Positions 11,875-22,000 of a stretch of DNA of 64,000 bases are shown in pieces. The notes under the pieces were generated by a model. It was given only the letters and a program-made list of their open reading frames with translations, was not told the origin of the DNA and searched no databases. How positions within the stretch are numbered: the stretch's first letter is position 1; every line of letters starts with the position of its first letter. The position numbers and the translations under genes are program-made. The stretch is from Thozetella sp. PMI_491 (lineage: Eukaryota > Ascomycota > Sordariomycetes > Chaetosphaeriales > Chaetosphaeriaceae), in the NCBI GenBank assembly GCA_021432635.1, contig MU270064.1:100371-164370 (forward strand), read 5' to 3'.

Positions 11875-11882
11875 TATAAATA
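11875..11882 (+). promoter_or_regulatory. TATAAATA box and pyrimidine-rich leader of the Zn2Cys6 gene
   Basis: TATAAATA lies 177 bp before the ATG at 12059 and is followed by a long CT-rich tract (about 11899-12050, with repeated TTCCCCA blocks), typical of a fungal transcription start region. Confidence 0.5.
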
Positions 11883-12058
11883 CCCTACCCACTGACCCAC
11901 GCTCGCACCTCGTTCTCGTTTCTCGTTCCCCGCTCGTCGTTCGCCGTTCCCCATTCCCCATTCCCCACTTCACTATCTTCCTATCGCCGCCATATCCTCA
12001 GCTTTGTCCTTAATCTCTCCACTATCATCACATCTGTACTCCCAGCCCGACATTTGTC

Positions 12059-13281
12059 ATGGCTTTTACAAAAATGCCGCACCGAAAGGTCAGGACAGGA
12101 TGTGGCCAGTGTAAAAAGCGGCACGTTAAAGTAACTAGATCTAAACTACCCTCGGAGAACCCGATGTTTGCCAAGCTCATTGGCCTTGTTTGGTGTTTAA
12201 CGAAGCAATGCTATAGTGCGATGAAACGAAGCCGGCCTGCCGCAGCTGCGTCAGGCACTCCTTAGACTGCAGCTACATACCCGTAGATGCATCCACCAAT
12301 TCGAAGGCTAGCCCTTCTCACAACTCTCCATTCTCTTTTATCGACTTTAAGCTTGTACACAATTGGAACGTTTCAACGGCTGAGTCGCTGGCATCCAACC
12401 AGAGTCTACAGCGGGCTATGCGAGAGGTAATCCCTCTCCTTGCCATTCACCACGAGTATCTCATGTGAGTTAGAGCTCCTGGCCCGCTCTTGATTTGATC
12501 TAATTAGCACCCTATCCCCTCCAGGCATGCAATGCTGGCTCTGTCTGCCCTACACATAGCTCACACGCTATCAACTGAGGCTGCAGAGTACGAAGCCCTG
12601 GCCATACATCACCAAAACCTTGCTCTGCCTCTCTTTCGGGAAGCCCTAGCGTCCGTTACCGAGAGCAATTGCCACGCGCTATACGCGTGCGGCCATCTCG
12701 TCACTAAATTTGCTTTCGCAAGCCCCCAGTCGCGAGAAAGCCTCATCTTCTCCCCAAGCGCTGGAACAGTTTCTGAATTCATCTTTCTTCTCCGAGGCTC
12801 CTTCTCCATACACGACTACGCCCTCGAATGGCTTTCCAATGGCCCCTTAGGTTTCTGCCTCGAAAAGCCCCTTGACGAGAACCCCGATTTCAGTCTCAAT
12901 CCAGACGATTCAAATCTTGCACGACTTCTATCTTTCTTGCTCCTAGATGATGGGGAAGACATTAATATTTGCTGCGGAGCTCTCAACAGCCTTCGACGTC
13001 TGTTAGCCATGGCCGCCACCCCTGGCCAGACTATATCTATCAAGACACTTGCATACTCATGGCCAGTGCAGGTCTCTCAGAGATATATTGTCCTGGTCTC
13101 TGAAAAAAAGCCCTTGGCTCTTGTGGTCTTGGCGCATTACTGCGTCTTGCTGAAAATGATCGATTATTTCTGGTTTATGAATGGCTGTGCCATGAGAATC
13201 TTGGAGCAGTGTCGAAATAACTTGGAGCCTAAGTGGCACCGCTATATAGAATGGCCAATATCTGTCCTAGGCTTGAATTAA
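12059..13281 (+). CDS. Zn2Cys6 (fungal binuclear cluster) transcription factor 1
   Basis: Three exons: 12059-12130, 12217-12464 and 12525-13281 (GTAACT...ATAG; GTGAGT...CCAG), giving 358 residues. The first intron splits the zinc cluster. Joined, it reads CGQCKKRHVKC..C..C......C with spacing C-x2-C-x6-C-x6-C-x2-C-x6-C, all six Cys present. The middle (IHHEYLMHAMLALSALHIAH) is the conserved helical motif of Upc2/sterol-regulator-like fungal factors. The C-terminus ends in WHRYIEWPISVLG, also typical of that group. It probably binds CGG-type DNA elements in the nucleus. Head-to-head with the GMC oxidoreductase (about 690 bp apart), so local regulation is possible. Confidence 0.88.
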
Positions 13282-14115
13282 AATAAGACGTAAGGCTATG
13301 GAAGGTTGGCAAGGGCTTTCCCATATATTCTCTTTACAGTATGTGCTGTATACTGTGCCTAGATACCCTGAGGGAATACCGCAGAACCTGGTAATAGTTT
13401 GGAGCCATGGTACATCATCGAGGCCATTATTAATTCTAGGGTAGCTGTGAAGATTCGCATGTACTTAGGTATCCTCCTTCCCAGACAGCGGCAGTTTGTA
13501 TGTGAAGCTTTCCGATGTTCCCATGCGATCGACGCTTGGGGAGGAAGACGGTTAGAGGCAACTTTGTTGCCACAAGTTGAAGTGAAAGAGTACCTGGGTA
13601 TGGGTACCTCGGATGTCCTCCACAAGGTGTGTTCTATTACTCGTGCAATGGAGGGTTATTAATTTATAGATTACTAGCCTAGATGGCGCAAGGCTCCCCA
13701 TGGAGAAGATTGATCCTCATGCAGTATCGTGCCGGTCGAGAAGTGCGTAAATTAGCGGCCCTACTTAACCACTATCAATAGTGCCAAGTACCTTAGCTAG
13801 GGGATATCTAGGCCGCTTAGCTAGCTTATTGCTATGTGACTGGAGGAGATCATATACACTCCGCAAACCGAATTCTCCCTAAATCAACCCCCCCTTGCAC
13901 GTGTTGTTCCTCCTAACAGATGCCAAGGTCGACCTAGAACGAGGAAGCAGAAGCGCAGAAACTTTGAAGTTTATTAATGATAGTTAATTGGTCTGTTTTC
14001 TTGCTCCTACATGTACCACCAAAGCAAAACTTTTGAATATCACCTCAGTTTAGGACGTAGAATCTTAAAAGTAAGTATTTAGATCTGATAACTAACTTGA
14101 CCGTTGATGAGACAG
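13282..14115. other. Intergenic between convergent genes
   Basis: Between Zn2Cys6 factor 1 (plus) and the SMP-30-like gene (minus). A frame at 13399-13662 has no recognisable motif. Nothing else supported. Confidence 0.55.
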
Positions 14116-15225
14116 CTATCGCTGGAAGGTGTGAGATTGTGTCTTCGCAAATCTCCTGCTATCCTTGTGAGAGAAGTAGCCCCTTGTGTCCACCGCGACC
14201 ATCTTGGCTCCCTCAGTCACAGTACCGTTGACCGGTGCTCCATTCGCACCAGCAGTCACTACATAGAGGATCTCGTGATCTCTATCTTTCCTCCCAAAGG
14301 CACATGCGGTGCCCCCGGCCACTGTCAGTGCGCTGGGCGCGCCGTCCACCAGCGTCGCCTTACCAGTCACACTGTCCATCGCCAATAGCAGATTGTCTAT
14401 GTTGGTCGGAGTCCATATAGTTTCCCTATCTCCTGGACCGAAGAATAAGTCGTCTAGCATTTGGGTGTTGTTATAGGAGGAAACTAGAGAGGCTACCGCC
14501 CCAGGCTCGCGTTCGCCCTCGCATGAGATCCGCACACGGTATATGGATTTCAAGAAGCTGGATGTCCAGTAGAGATAGCCCTGGTGCAAGCGGATGCCGT
14601 TGATTCCGATGGGAAGAGGCGCGGTGGATGGAATGGCCATGCTGTCGTCCCGGATGGCGACCGCGTAGTCACCGGTGTGTACGTTTACGCGCCACACCAG
14701 ACCGAGCGTGGAGTCGGCAATCAGCACAATCGGGGAACCTGGTAGCTTGTCGATGCCGTTGAGCAGGCCTGCTTCGGGCATAGCAGTGATCCTGCGGACG
14801 CTTGCAGACAAAGGCCCGCGCCGCAAGTCTAGTGCCCAGACCCCGAAGGTACCGTTGACAGGGGCACCCGGACCAGAGGTGGTGCCGCCGACGACCGCGA
14901 ACACGTCGGGCTCCGTTTCCGTGATCCCTAGCACACCGCCGATCCCATCGAAAGTGTGCACGAGGGTGGCGCTGGCCGAGTTGGAGTCCGGATTTGCAAT
15001 AAGATACACGGACGCATTGGGCGCCATGGTGGTCACCAATATGTCGCCGCTGGGCTGGACGTACATATTCTCGATCCAAGTGCCGAGGGGTAGCTGGTAG
15101 ACGAGACGCGTTGGCAATGGGAGCGAGGGCGTTAAAGCTTGTGCGCCAGAAAAGAGGATATGCCAAGCGATGAGGCACAGGATGGGCACTAGGCCACGGC
15201 CGCCGGGGATGAGTTCAATCTTCAT
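14116..15225 (-). CDS. Secreted SMP-30/gluconolactonase-like six-bladed beta-propeller protein
   Basis: Single exon; 369 residues from the ATG at 15225, which begins a good signal peptide (MKIELIPGG..PILCLIAWHILFSGAQA). The frame extends to an ATG at 15339, but a TTATATAAT element at 15347-15355 is only 8 bp from it. The body shows the repeating propeller pattern of the SMP-30/NHL-like family (TWIENMYVQPSGDILVTTM, LLNGIDKLPGSPIVLIADS, GINGIRLHQGYLYWTSS). Several N-x-S/T sites support secretion. Relatives are lactonases or structural propellers and recur in secondary-metabolite gene clusters; catalytic metal ligands cannot be verified by eye. Its neighbour at 15866 is an amidohydrolase on the same strand. 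Confidence 0.82.
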   Translation of the reverse strand: MKIELIPGGRGLVPILCLIAWHILFSGAQALTPSLPLPTRLVYQLPLGTWIENMYVQPSGDILVTTMAPNASVYLIANPDSNSASATLVHTFDGIGGVLGITETEPDVFAVVGGTTSGPGAPVNGTFGVWALDLRRGPLSASVRRITAMPEAGLLNGIDKLPGSPIVLIADSTLGLVWRVNVHTGDYAVAIRDDSMAIPSTAPLPIGINGIRLHQGYLYWTSSFLKSIYRVRISCEGEREPGAVASLVSSYNNTQMLDDLFFGPGDRETIWTPTNIDNLLLAMDSVTGKATLVDGAPSALTVAGGTACAFGRKDRDHEILYVVTAGANGAPVNGTVTEGAKMVAVDTRGYFSHKDSRRFAKTQSHTFQR

Positions 15226-15865
15226 AACTAAAGGCTTCCAGGAAGCCGCGATGCTGGTGTTGGAGCTGTTGCTTGGGATTTGAGGATGTTGATGGCTGTA
15301 CAGACGACAAGGTAGAATGGTCTTTGAGATGGGCAGCACACGAATTTTATATAATACCCTCGTGAAGCCATGGCGTGGACTCCGGGGGTGTCTAGTTACT
15401 AATTGCCTGGGTTTGTAAGATAGTTTGGCCGTGTCCTGCCTGCTATACCGTACAGAGCTATTCCGTACATTGGTACGGAATAGCTACCCCTGCTAGCCTC
15501 GCTGCCGGACGTTCCGTGATTGGCCAAGTCGATTAAGCTGGGTGGGGTTAACGGGCAGGCAGTCATGCTGTAGCCCCAGTGGCTTACCGGGCTAGCAAGA
15601 GCCAGTCTAGACTCCACTCCGTGGAACGCCGAAGCTTAGAAAACTAAAAATCCCAGCGCAGCAGCTATGGCCGTTTCCCTGGTGAAGTTACCCTGCAGAT
15701 ATAAAGAATTCCATATCCTTAAATCACAGGCAGTCTCTCACCAGCCTGAGAGATTGCGATGCTATGGAGCATGGTACACGTTCCAGATATTCCAAGAAAT
15801 CCGACTTCATAAGGTACTTCCTCAATCACGGCGACTTCGGCTCAGATCAAATCTTGCTCATGGCA
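15226..15865. other. Intergenic between SMP-30-like and amidohydrolase genes
   Basis: Contains the promoter of the SMP-30-like gene and a small inverted repeat (near 15448-15485, AGCTATTCCGTAC / GTACGGAATAGCT). No gene seen. Confidence 0.55.
15347..15355 (-). promoter_or_regulatory. TATA element of the SMP-30-like gene
   Basis: TTATATAAT about 125 bp upstream of the ATG at 15225; decides the start in favour of the signal-peptide methionine. Confidence 0.45.
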
Positions 15866-17590
15866 CTAGGGGGCCGAGTAAACCAGCTCACCACCAAACC
15901 ATGTCTCTACAATAGTTGAATCGAGCAGCCTGTTCGGCTCCCACTCAATGTCCATAATCACAATATCTGCCCTCTTGCCTACGTCTAGCGAACCAACCCG
16001 CTCCTCATCAAAACAGCTTCTAGCCGCGCCCTCCGTCAGTCCCACGACCGTCTCGCATAGCGTGAGTGCAAAGTTTGGGTTCACGACTGTCTCGAGCTCG
16101 GGCTCTCGCGCAGATCGCCGTGTCGTGGCCACGTAAGTGTTGTGTACGAACTCGTGCGGCGCACTTGGAGAGTCTGATCCTATCGCTAGTGGCGCGCCTG
16201 CATCGGCGAACTCACGGTACGCAAAGGCACGGCTTAACCGCTCGGGGCCGATCAATTCTGGCCAAGCGCGTAAAATGGCCGGGTCGGCGTGGACCGGGTG
16301 TATCGATGCTGTGATGCCCAACTTGCCAAGCCGCTTTGCATCCTCGGCAGAAGAGAGCTCGAGGTGCTCTATACGAGGGCGAAGCGAGCCGGGTGCATGT
16401 TTCTCGATTACGTCGACGGCATTTGTGATAGTGCGATCCCCGATGGCGTGTAGGGCCACCTGCAAGCCATGCCGGCTGGCGGCTTCCACGACGGGTGCTA
16501 GGTGCTCAGGTGTCCAGATTGGATCTACACTCTGCAAATTGTGACTGTATGGCTCCTTTAAGCTGGCCGTGCAACCATCGACAATCCCATCGCACACGAG
16601 CTTGATGCCTACGACGCGGCAGTCTGGATGGGTGTGACTTTGGAATTCGCGGGCGAGGGCAGCTGCATGCTCGACTTGCTCCAGATTGCCACGCAGGTCA
16701 TCCTTGGGCAATATGAGCCAGTACACTGCAATATGGATAGGGAGACGACGGCCAGCGGCAGCTTCCTCTTTGCGCAGTTCCTGTAGGCTCTCCCATGCAT
16801 CTTGATCCATGGCCATGTCAATCAGTCCCGTATATCCAGCGGCGTTATATTGTTTGATCGCCTCCCTAATAGCTTCTGTGCGGTCTTTCATTGTAGCAAT
16901 ACGCGCCAGGTACGGTCGCACGTACAGCATATTGGCCGCATCTGTAATGACGCCACTGGGCTTGCCCGTAGCGCGATCTCGCTCAATCGTGCCTCCAAGT
17001 GGGTCCGAGTAGTCGTCGAGCTTTAGCTCGGCCAACGCTGCGCTATTGGCCCAGGACGCGTGCAGGTCCTTGGAGGTGATAAGGATAGGTCTGCCTTTTG
17101 TATCGACGTCGTCGATCATGTTTGCATGTGCCCCATCAGGAGTCATCGTGTACATCCACCCACGGCAGAATATACGCGGGACATCAGGATTGGCCACCGC
17201 ATATTCCTTGATAGTTGCTCGGATCTCGTCCAAGTTGGCGCAGTGGTCAAGTCGCAGTTTTCGTAGGGATTGGCCTAGAATGACCAAATGAACATGGCCA
17301 TCGTAAAGGCCAGGCATGATAGTGTGGTCCTGAACACTCCGTACCTCTGCTCCAGCGGCGATTGCCTGCTTAACATCCTCGGCTTCGGAGGGACCGACAA
17401 AGGTAATCACGCCATCCTTGACAATGAGTGTCTCGGCGAAGCTCGCTTCGTATTGCCCGGAAACATGACTCTTTCTGGACTGAAAGACCTTGCCGTTCGT
17501 GAAAACAACGTGACGAGTGTTTCCTGCCATTTGGAATTGCCTGGCCTGTGATGGTAGCGGCTGAGTTGAGGCAGACTGAGACTTCACCAA
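15866..17590 (-). CDS. Amidohydrolase superfamily enzyme (amidohydrolase_3, YtcJ-like)
   Basis: Intronless, 574 residues (554 if it starts at the ATG at 17530, where the conserved N-terminus MAGNTRHVVFTNGK begins). Metal-site features run in the expected order. MPGLYDGHVHL has the H-x-H pair (H99, H101). Next comes GIKLVCDGIVDG, near the usual bridging ligand, then LHAIGDRT, RIEHLEL and GSDSP with the catalytic Asp. The C-terminus DVGKRADIVIMD is the typical small beta-sandwich end. YtcJ-like members hydrolyse C-N bonds of amides or N-acyl compounds; the substrate is unknown. No signal peptide, so cytosolic. A single CCCTAACCCC motif lies about 100 bp upstream. Confidence 0.88.
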   Translation of the reverse strand: MVKSQSASTQPLPSQARQFQMAGNTRHVVFTNGKVFQSRKSHVSGQYEASFAETLIVKDGVITFVGPSEAEDVKQAIAAGAEVRSVQDHTIMPGLYDGHVHLVILGQSLRKLRLDHCANLDEIRATIKEYAVANPDVPRIFCRGWMYTMTPDGAHANMIDDVDTKGRPILITSKDLHASWANSAALAELKLDDYSDPLGGTIERDRATGKPSGVITDAANMLYVRPYLARIATMKDRTEAIREAIKQYNAAGYTGLIDMAMDQDAWESLQELRKEEAAAGRRLPIHIAVYWLILPKDDLRGNLEQVEHAAALAREFQSHTHPDCRVVGIKLVCDGIVDGCTASLKEPYSHNLQSVDPIWTPEHLAPVVEAASRHGLQVALHAIGDRTITNAVDVIEKHAPGSLRPRIEHLELSSAEDAKRLGKLGITASIHPVHADPAILRAWPELIGPERLSRAFAYREFADAGAPLAIGSDSPSAPHEFVHNTYVATTRRSAREPELETVVNPNFALTLCETVVGLTEGAARSCFDEERVGSLDVGKRADIVIMDIEWEPNRLLDSTIVETWFGGELVYSAP

Positions 17591-18270
17591 TGAAAGGGAC
17601 TTGCATACACCCGGCGTGAAGAGCGGGGAGACAATGGGGAGCTCTCCGTGGGAACAAGCGCCTCATATTATATTGGTTGTTGTGGCCCCTAACCCCGTCG
17701 CCTACTTACTGAAAAGGTACTAGAACCCTCTCTAGCCTGTGGGTCGTACGAATTGCAAGCCCAATCTAAGCTGGGAGGTTTCTCCTCGCGGTAAATTCCC
17801 CTGTTCTCCTGTATCGGCGCATGGCTGTACTGTGTTGGATCTAAAACCCACTTTCGGCTTAAACTCGGGTTAGTACTATTAGGTCGATCACTTATTCTCG
17901 CTAAAACAAGGATCACCCCTCTTCCCGTCACTAGCCAGATCCCGCAATAATGTGTTGTAACTCTCAATCATAACGATCGACACGAGTCTGCAAACAGATA
18001 TGCGACTTCTCTTTGAATTCGAACCTCTCTACTTTCTTCTTTCTGCATTAATAACTTGCGAGCAGAGTTTCATCTACCATAATGTACAAGAGCTTCTAAT
18101 TATACTCCCTTCTTCGGCGTGCATGCAGTATTTAGGGTCTCTCACCACTGCTGGAGGCACCGTCGATTCAGACTCAGCGAGCTGTTGATCCTCCACAAGA
18201 TGATGCGTATCACTATAGAAGACTTATCAGTGGCCGCAAAATAATGGATGGGGAGCTAATTCGACGAAGG
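17591..18270. other. Intergenic between the amidohydrolase gene and the MFS remnant
   Basis: No supported gene. A TATA-like ATATAATATG on the minus strand at about 17666 may serve the amidohydrolase. Confidence 0.5.
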
Positions 18271-19160
18271 TTAGGCGACTTGCGTGAGCTTCTTGTTCGG
18301 CAGAAACCAGACCAGAGGCAGGAAGGGAATGTTCGAGCCAAAAGCGACGTAGGTGAAGTAACCTATAATAGTACTGTACTGCGACTGTTGCCAGATATGA
18401 GACGGAAAGAATAAGGAAAACAGGTGTACTTGCTGCTCTTGCAATTCCTTCTCGCTGGGGAGTCCCAAGTGCTGGAAAAGCAGTAGTGGTCGAGTTGTAC
18501 ACAAATTCATCAAAGCTGAAGTGCCGCTGGTCCCGAGCTCGTTTGCTAGCTCAAATTTGAAATTGCTGGTATATATACTACCACCAATCGCAGTACCGAT
18601 GGTAGAGCCGAGCTGTGACAAGCACACAGCTACTGACCTCACTTGGGCGACCTCCTTGTGCGGCGCGGCAACAGTCGCCGCGACGAAGGTGCCCGTCCCG
18701 ACGAGGCTACTCCCGATACCTTGGATCAGCTGGACTCTGATGATCTTGGCCGTCGATGAGTTCTTCTGTTCATGACCACCAAGAGAGGACCAAGATATAC
18801 TAAAAGATAGCCTTTTTGGAAGCAAAGGTGTGAAAGTCGAATCTTTATCGGCAAGTTACCCAAGAACAGCGCCGTGAGGTTAGGGATCCTCACTATGAGG
18901 AGGCGAGTAGTTGCGGTAATTATGTATCTATCTGGCGGCCGCGCCCAGTTATTAAGACAGGGATAGAAAGTAATTTGCCAGGCAAGGTCGGTCGTGCCGA
19001 GGCCGACTCGATTCCCGACTACCTGGTAGCAAGGGACGGAGGCAGCTGAGGACCTATCATCGTACGCGCAATGATAAGACCCCGCACGCACAGCAAAAGC
19101 CGGCATGTAGAGATGGGCTCGGTAGCGCAGCGGAGAGGCAGCGCGATAGCACAATTCCTA
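18271..19160 (-). pseudogene. MFS transporter pseudogene (siderophore-iron-transporter-like, C-terminal part)
   Basis: The frame 18825-18271 encodes a recognisable C-terminal MFS half (RVQLIQGIGSSLVGTGTF, AVCLSQLGSTIGTAIGGSIY), similar in pattern to fungal siderochrome-iron transporters. Upstream sequence keeps MFS-like stretches in other frames. LIIARTMIGPQLPPSLATR lies in one frame near 19080-19024. WQITFYPCLNNW..PPDRYI and KGYLLVYLGPLLVV are in another. At least two frameshifts separate them, and the N-terminal helices are not found. It is therefore a truncated, frameshifted relic rather than a spliced gene. The family assignment beyond MFS is moderate. Confidence 0.75.
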
Positions 19161-19915
19161 TGGTGGGAGACGCTATTACACTAACCAAGACTGTGTACCC
19201 TGGCGACTATAGTCGGGATGGGACAGGGACCTAGTACTCAGTCGTAGCCGTGAGTGGCTGGGCTAGCTAGCCGCTATTAGTACCTAGTATCCACCTATCA
19301 TGTTGACCATGGCGGCGTCCACACATAGAAATTCTGAGTTTGGGTACAAAAAAGAGCATACAAACATCTTATTAACTTTATGAGTGAGACTCCCGAGGTA
19401 ATAAGTTCTATAACACGATGCGCTAAGAGTTTTACGCGTCTATATCTAATACTAGGCAAGCTCGAGTAGATGTACAGTACTGATATGACAGTTCGCAGAC
19501 GCGTTGTTCAACAATCAGGTAACATGGAATGCTGTTCGCCCCGTGCGTTGGTTTCATGGATTAAGCACTGCAGACTGGCCTTGAGAGACTGATTTCCTAC
19601 ATTACTGATTCAGACCCGTTCTCATATGTCAACCCGATAGATTATCCTATTGGAATACAAACACTACTCGATCTCCACAACTCTACCAGTGGAAGGATGA
19701 ATAAGGCCCGGAAGGGAAGTATCCGGTCCATAAATGGTCCTCCTAGGAGTTTCTATACGGCTTAAGGCCTATGACGATACGCATGATCAACTGGTGGTCT
19801 ACTTATAACTGCAACTGGGAGTATATTGATCAGAATAACTAAGGTATGCAATTCACCAAAGCCAGACGGCTCTACAAGGAGTACTTCTTGCATCAATCGA
19901 TGAAGTTATTGCTCC
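19161..19915. other. Intergenic, no gene seen
   Basis: Lies between the MFS remnant and the stop of the DEAD-box gene. No conserved coding pattern, repeat or RNA gene recognised. Confidence 0.55.
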
Positions 19916-21649
19916 CTAGTCCCTAGCGGCCCTAGGACGACCACCTCGTGTTGCAGCTGCCGGGTCTGGTCCGACCTTCAGACCCTTAACACCCTTTAAT
20001 CCCATCTTGCTAACAGTACTCTTGTACAATAGCGGCACCTCAGGAGCCCCAAGTCCATCCAATGCATACCCATTAGCCTCCCGCACCAGGCGGTCGACAT
20101 CCCAACGAAGCGGCTTTAGAGCGCTTTTGTAGAAACCCAGCCAGGCCTGATAGGCCTTTTGCTGCATGTCCGGGTCAAGCTGGCTAGCAGCGGACGCCAC
20201 CAGCTCTCTTGCGCTGAGGTCTGCAGGTTGTTCCACAAAAGGGATCTCCTTCAAAACGTACTGAGGAAAATACATCTCCGAGGCTGTGATAATGAATGTG
20301 CCGCTGCCCTCGGCACCTGCTCGTGCAGTTCGCCCTAGCCGATGTATGTAAGATTCCTTGTCAGGGGGTATGCCGGCTTGAAACACGTTTGTCACGTCTT
20401 TGACGTCAATACCACGTGCGATGACATCGGTGGCGATCAGTATTCCACCTGCGGCTAGCCGGAACTCTTCCATCGCCTTGGTTCGCTTGTTCTGGGTCAT
20501 GCGGGCGTGAAGAGCTAGCGGCGGCGGCAGGTCAGTGAAGTGCCGGACGATCTCCACGTAGAAATCTACCTGAGCTGCTGTGGGCGCAAATACTATAGCC
20601 TTGAACTTATCTGGGCCGATTCGTTCTGATTCTCGGCGAAGAGCGCCGACAAGGCCGGCAGCCATGTCAGAGAAACTGGGCACGACAATGAGATGCTGCG
20701 GAACGCGCTCGTGCGTTTTTATCCCCCCTTCCGGGATGGTAGACACAAATTTGTAATTCTTGGAAAGTGCCAAGTGGGCGGCTTTTTCGACGTGCTCGCC
20801 AACCGTGGCTGAAAACATCATGCCTTGCCTATTCGTGACTGCTTTGTCGGGAAGGAGCCGAATGATCTTCTGAATATCAGGCAGAAATCCCATGTCAAGG
20901 AGCCGATCTGCTTCATCAAGGACAAGAACCTCTAAGCTCTGCACCTTGGAAAGGAGGAGGCTATCTTCGCCGTTGTTTGTCAGATGGTGAAGCAGTCGGC
21001 CTGGTGTCGCAATCAGGATGTCGCAAGCATTAATAATTTGCTTCTCTTCCCGATTTTCGTCTGTACCACCAATAGCGACGCGTACGGTGTATTTGGGGAG
21101 ACGCTGAAGTAGCCTTCGACCTTCCTGGGCGATCTGTAGGGCAAGTTCTCTGGTAGGCGATATGACAAGGACGGACACATCTTGACCAGGCGTCTTGTTT
21201 TTGCTGATGAGACGTTGTATCGCGGGCAGCAAGAAGGCTACTGTCTTTCCTGTTCCAGTCTTGGCCTGTGCGAGGATATCGTTCCCTGAGAGAAGGTCGG
21301 GTATGGTGGCTGCCTGAACGAGCGTTGTGTGATCAAACTGCATGTCTTCTACCACTGTCTGGAGGAGCGCGGGATCGATCTTATTCTCCCGAGCAAGATC
21401 CGCGAACCGTGGATTATCAGACGAAACGGCCTCAGTCAGGGGAGATGGCTGTATTGCAGGTGTCTGTATCTCTGGGATGGCGTTCGGTGACTGTTGAGTC
21501 TGTGAGCTCGGCGACGCCCGCGATTCTTCGGGATTGCCACGAGGCCCTGTTTGGAAACCGCCCTTCGGCGGTCTTTTATGCCGGCCGCCTCTGCTCGGTC
21601 GATTAGAATGACGGGTATTCTTGGCATCCCCGCGTGTAGGTTCCGACAT
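19916..21649 (-). CDS. DEAD-box ATP-dependent RNA helicase (Mss116-like)
   Basis: Intronless, 577 residues. Helicase motifs occur in order: Q-motif region (FDHTTLVQAATIP), motif I AQAKTGTGKT (about 127-136), PTRELALQIA, TPGRLL, motif II LDEADRLLDMGF, motif III SAT, ARGIDVKDV, and motif VI HRLGRTARAG. The N-terminal 80 residues are basic and low-complexity. The C-terminus has the helical extension (QKAYQAWLGFYKSALK...) and RGG-like tail (AATRGGRPRAARD) seen in Mss116/Cyt-19-type helicases, which chaperone group I/II intron and other RNA folding. A mitochondrial presequence is not obvious, so location is uncertain. A telomere-type box lies 120-130 bp upstream. Intact and conserved, it contrasts with the decayed genes on both sides. 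Confidence 0.92.
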   Translation of the reverse strand: MSEPTRGDAKNTRHSNRPSRGGRHKRPPKGGFQTGPRGNPEESRASPSSQTQQSPNAIPEIQTPAIQPSPLTEAVSSDNPRFADLARENKIDPALLQTVVEDMQFDHTTLVQAATIPDLLSGNDILAQAKTGTGKTVAFLLPAIQRLISKNKTPGQDVSVLVISPTRELALQIAQEGRRLLQRLPKYTVRVAIGGTDENREEKQIINACDILIATPGRLLHHLTNNGEDSLLLSKVQSLEVLVLDEADRLLDMGFLPDIQKIIRLLPDKAVTNRQGMMFSATVGEHVEKAAHLALSKNYKFVSTIPEGGIKTHERVPQHLIVVPSFSDMAAGLVGALRRESERIGPDKFKAIVFAPTAAQVDFYVEIVRHFTDLPPPLALHARMTQNKRTKAMEEFRLAAGGILIATDVIARGIDVKDVTNVFQAGIPPDKESYIHRLGRTARAGAEGSGTFIITASEMYFPQYVLKEIPFVEQPADLSARELVASAASQLDPDMQQKAYQAWLGFYKSALKPLRWDVDRLVREANGYALDGLGAPEVPLLYKSTVSKMGLKGVKGLKVGPDPAAATRGGRPRAARD

Positions 21650-21767
21650 GGCGCACTTGATTGCTTTTTAATATTACTCTCACGGCCGGTTGAGCAAGCA
21701 AAGTGTGGAATGTTGAAGTTTTAAGGCGGGGCACTCCAAGCCCAACACGTGCCATTACAACTCCTTG

Positions 21768-21780
21768 TAACCCTAACCCT
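21768..21780 (-). promoter_or_regulatory. Telomere-type box upstream of the DEAD-box helicase
   Basis: Sense strand AGGGTTAGGGTTA, two TTAGGG-type units, 119-131 bp before the ATG at 21649. Same orientation and similar distance as the box before the RRM gene. Confidence 0.5.
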
Positions 21781-22000
21781 AGATAAAGGAGCTTCAGGAG
21801 CACGGGCTTGATTTCCGCAGTTTAGACTGGGGACATTGGGCTGTCTTGGTCGCAATTGTATATCGTATCTTGGGGTGTTTGCAATGGCTTTCTAGCATCT
21901 GAGATTAGATAAAGCTAATATATTCCTCAGAGTTCGAAGCTTTAAATTGTCTTCTGACTGTCAATAGACATATCAAGCTTCCAATAAATCAGGAGCTTTC

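Noticed and set aside
13399-13662. 87-codon frame after Zn2Cys6 factor 1
   Set aside because: No motif; probably 3' flanking sequence.
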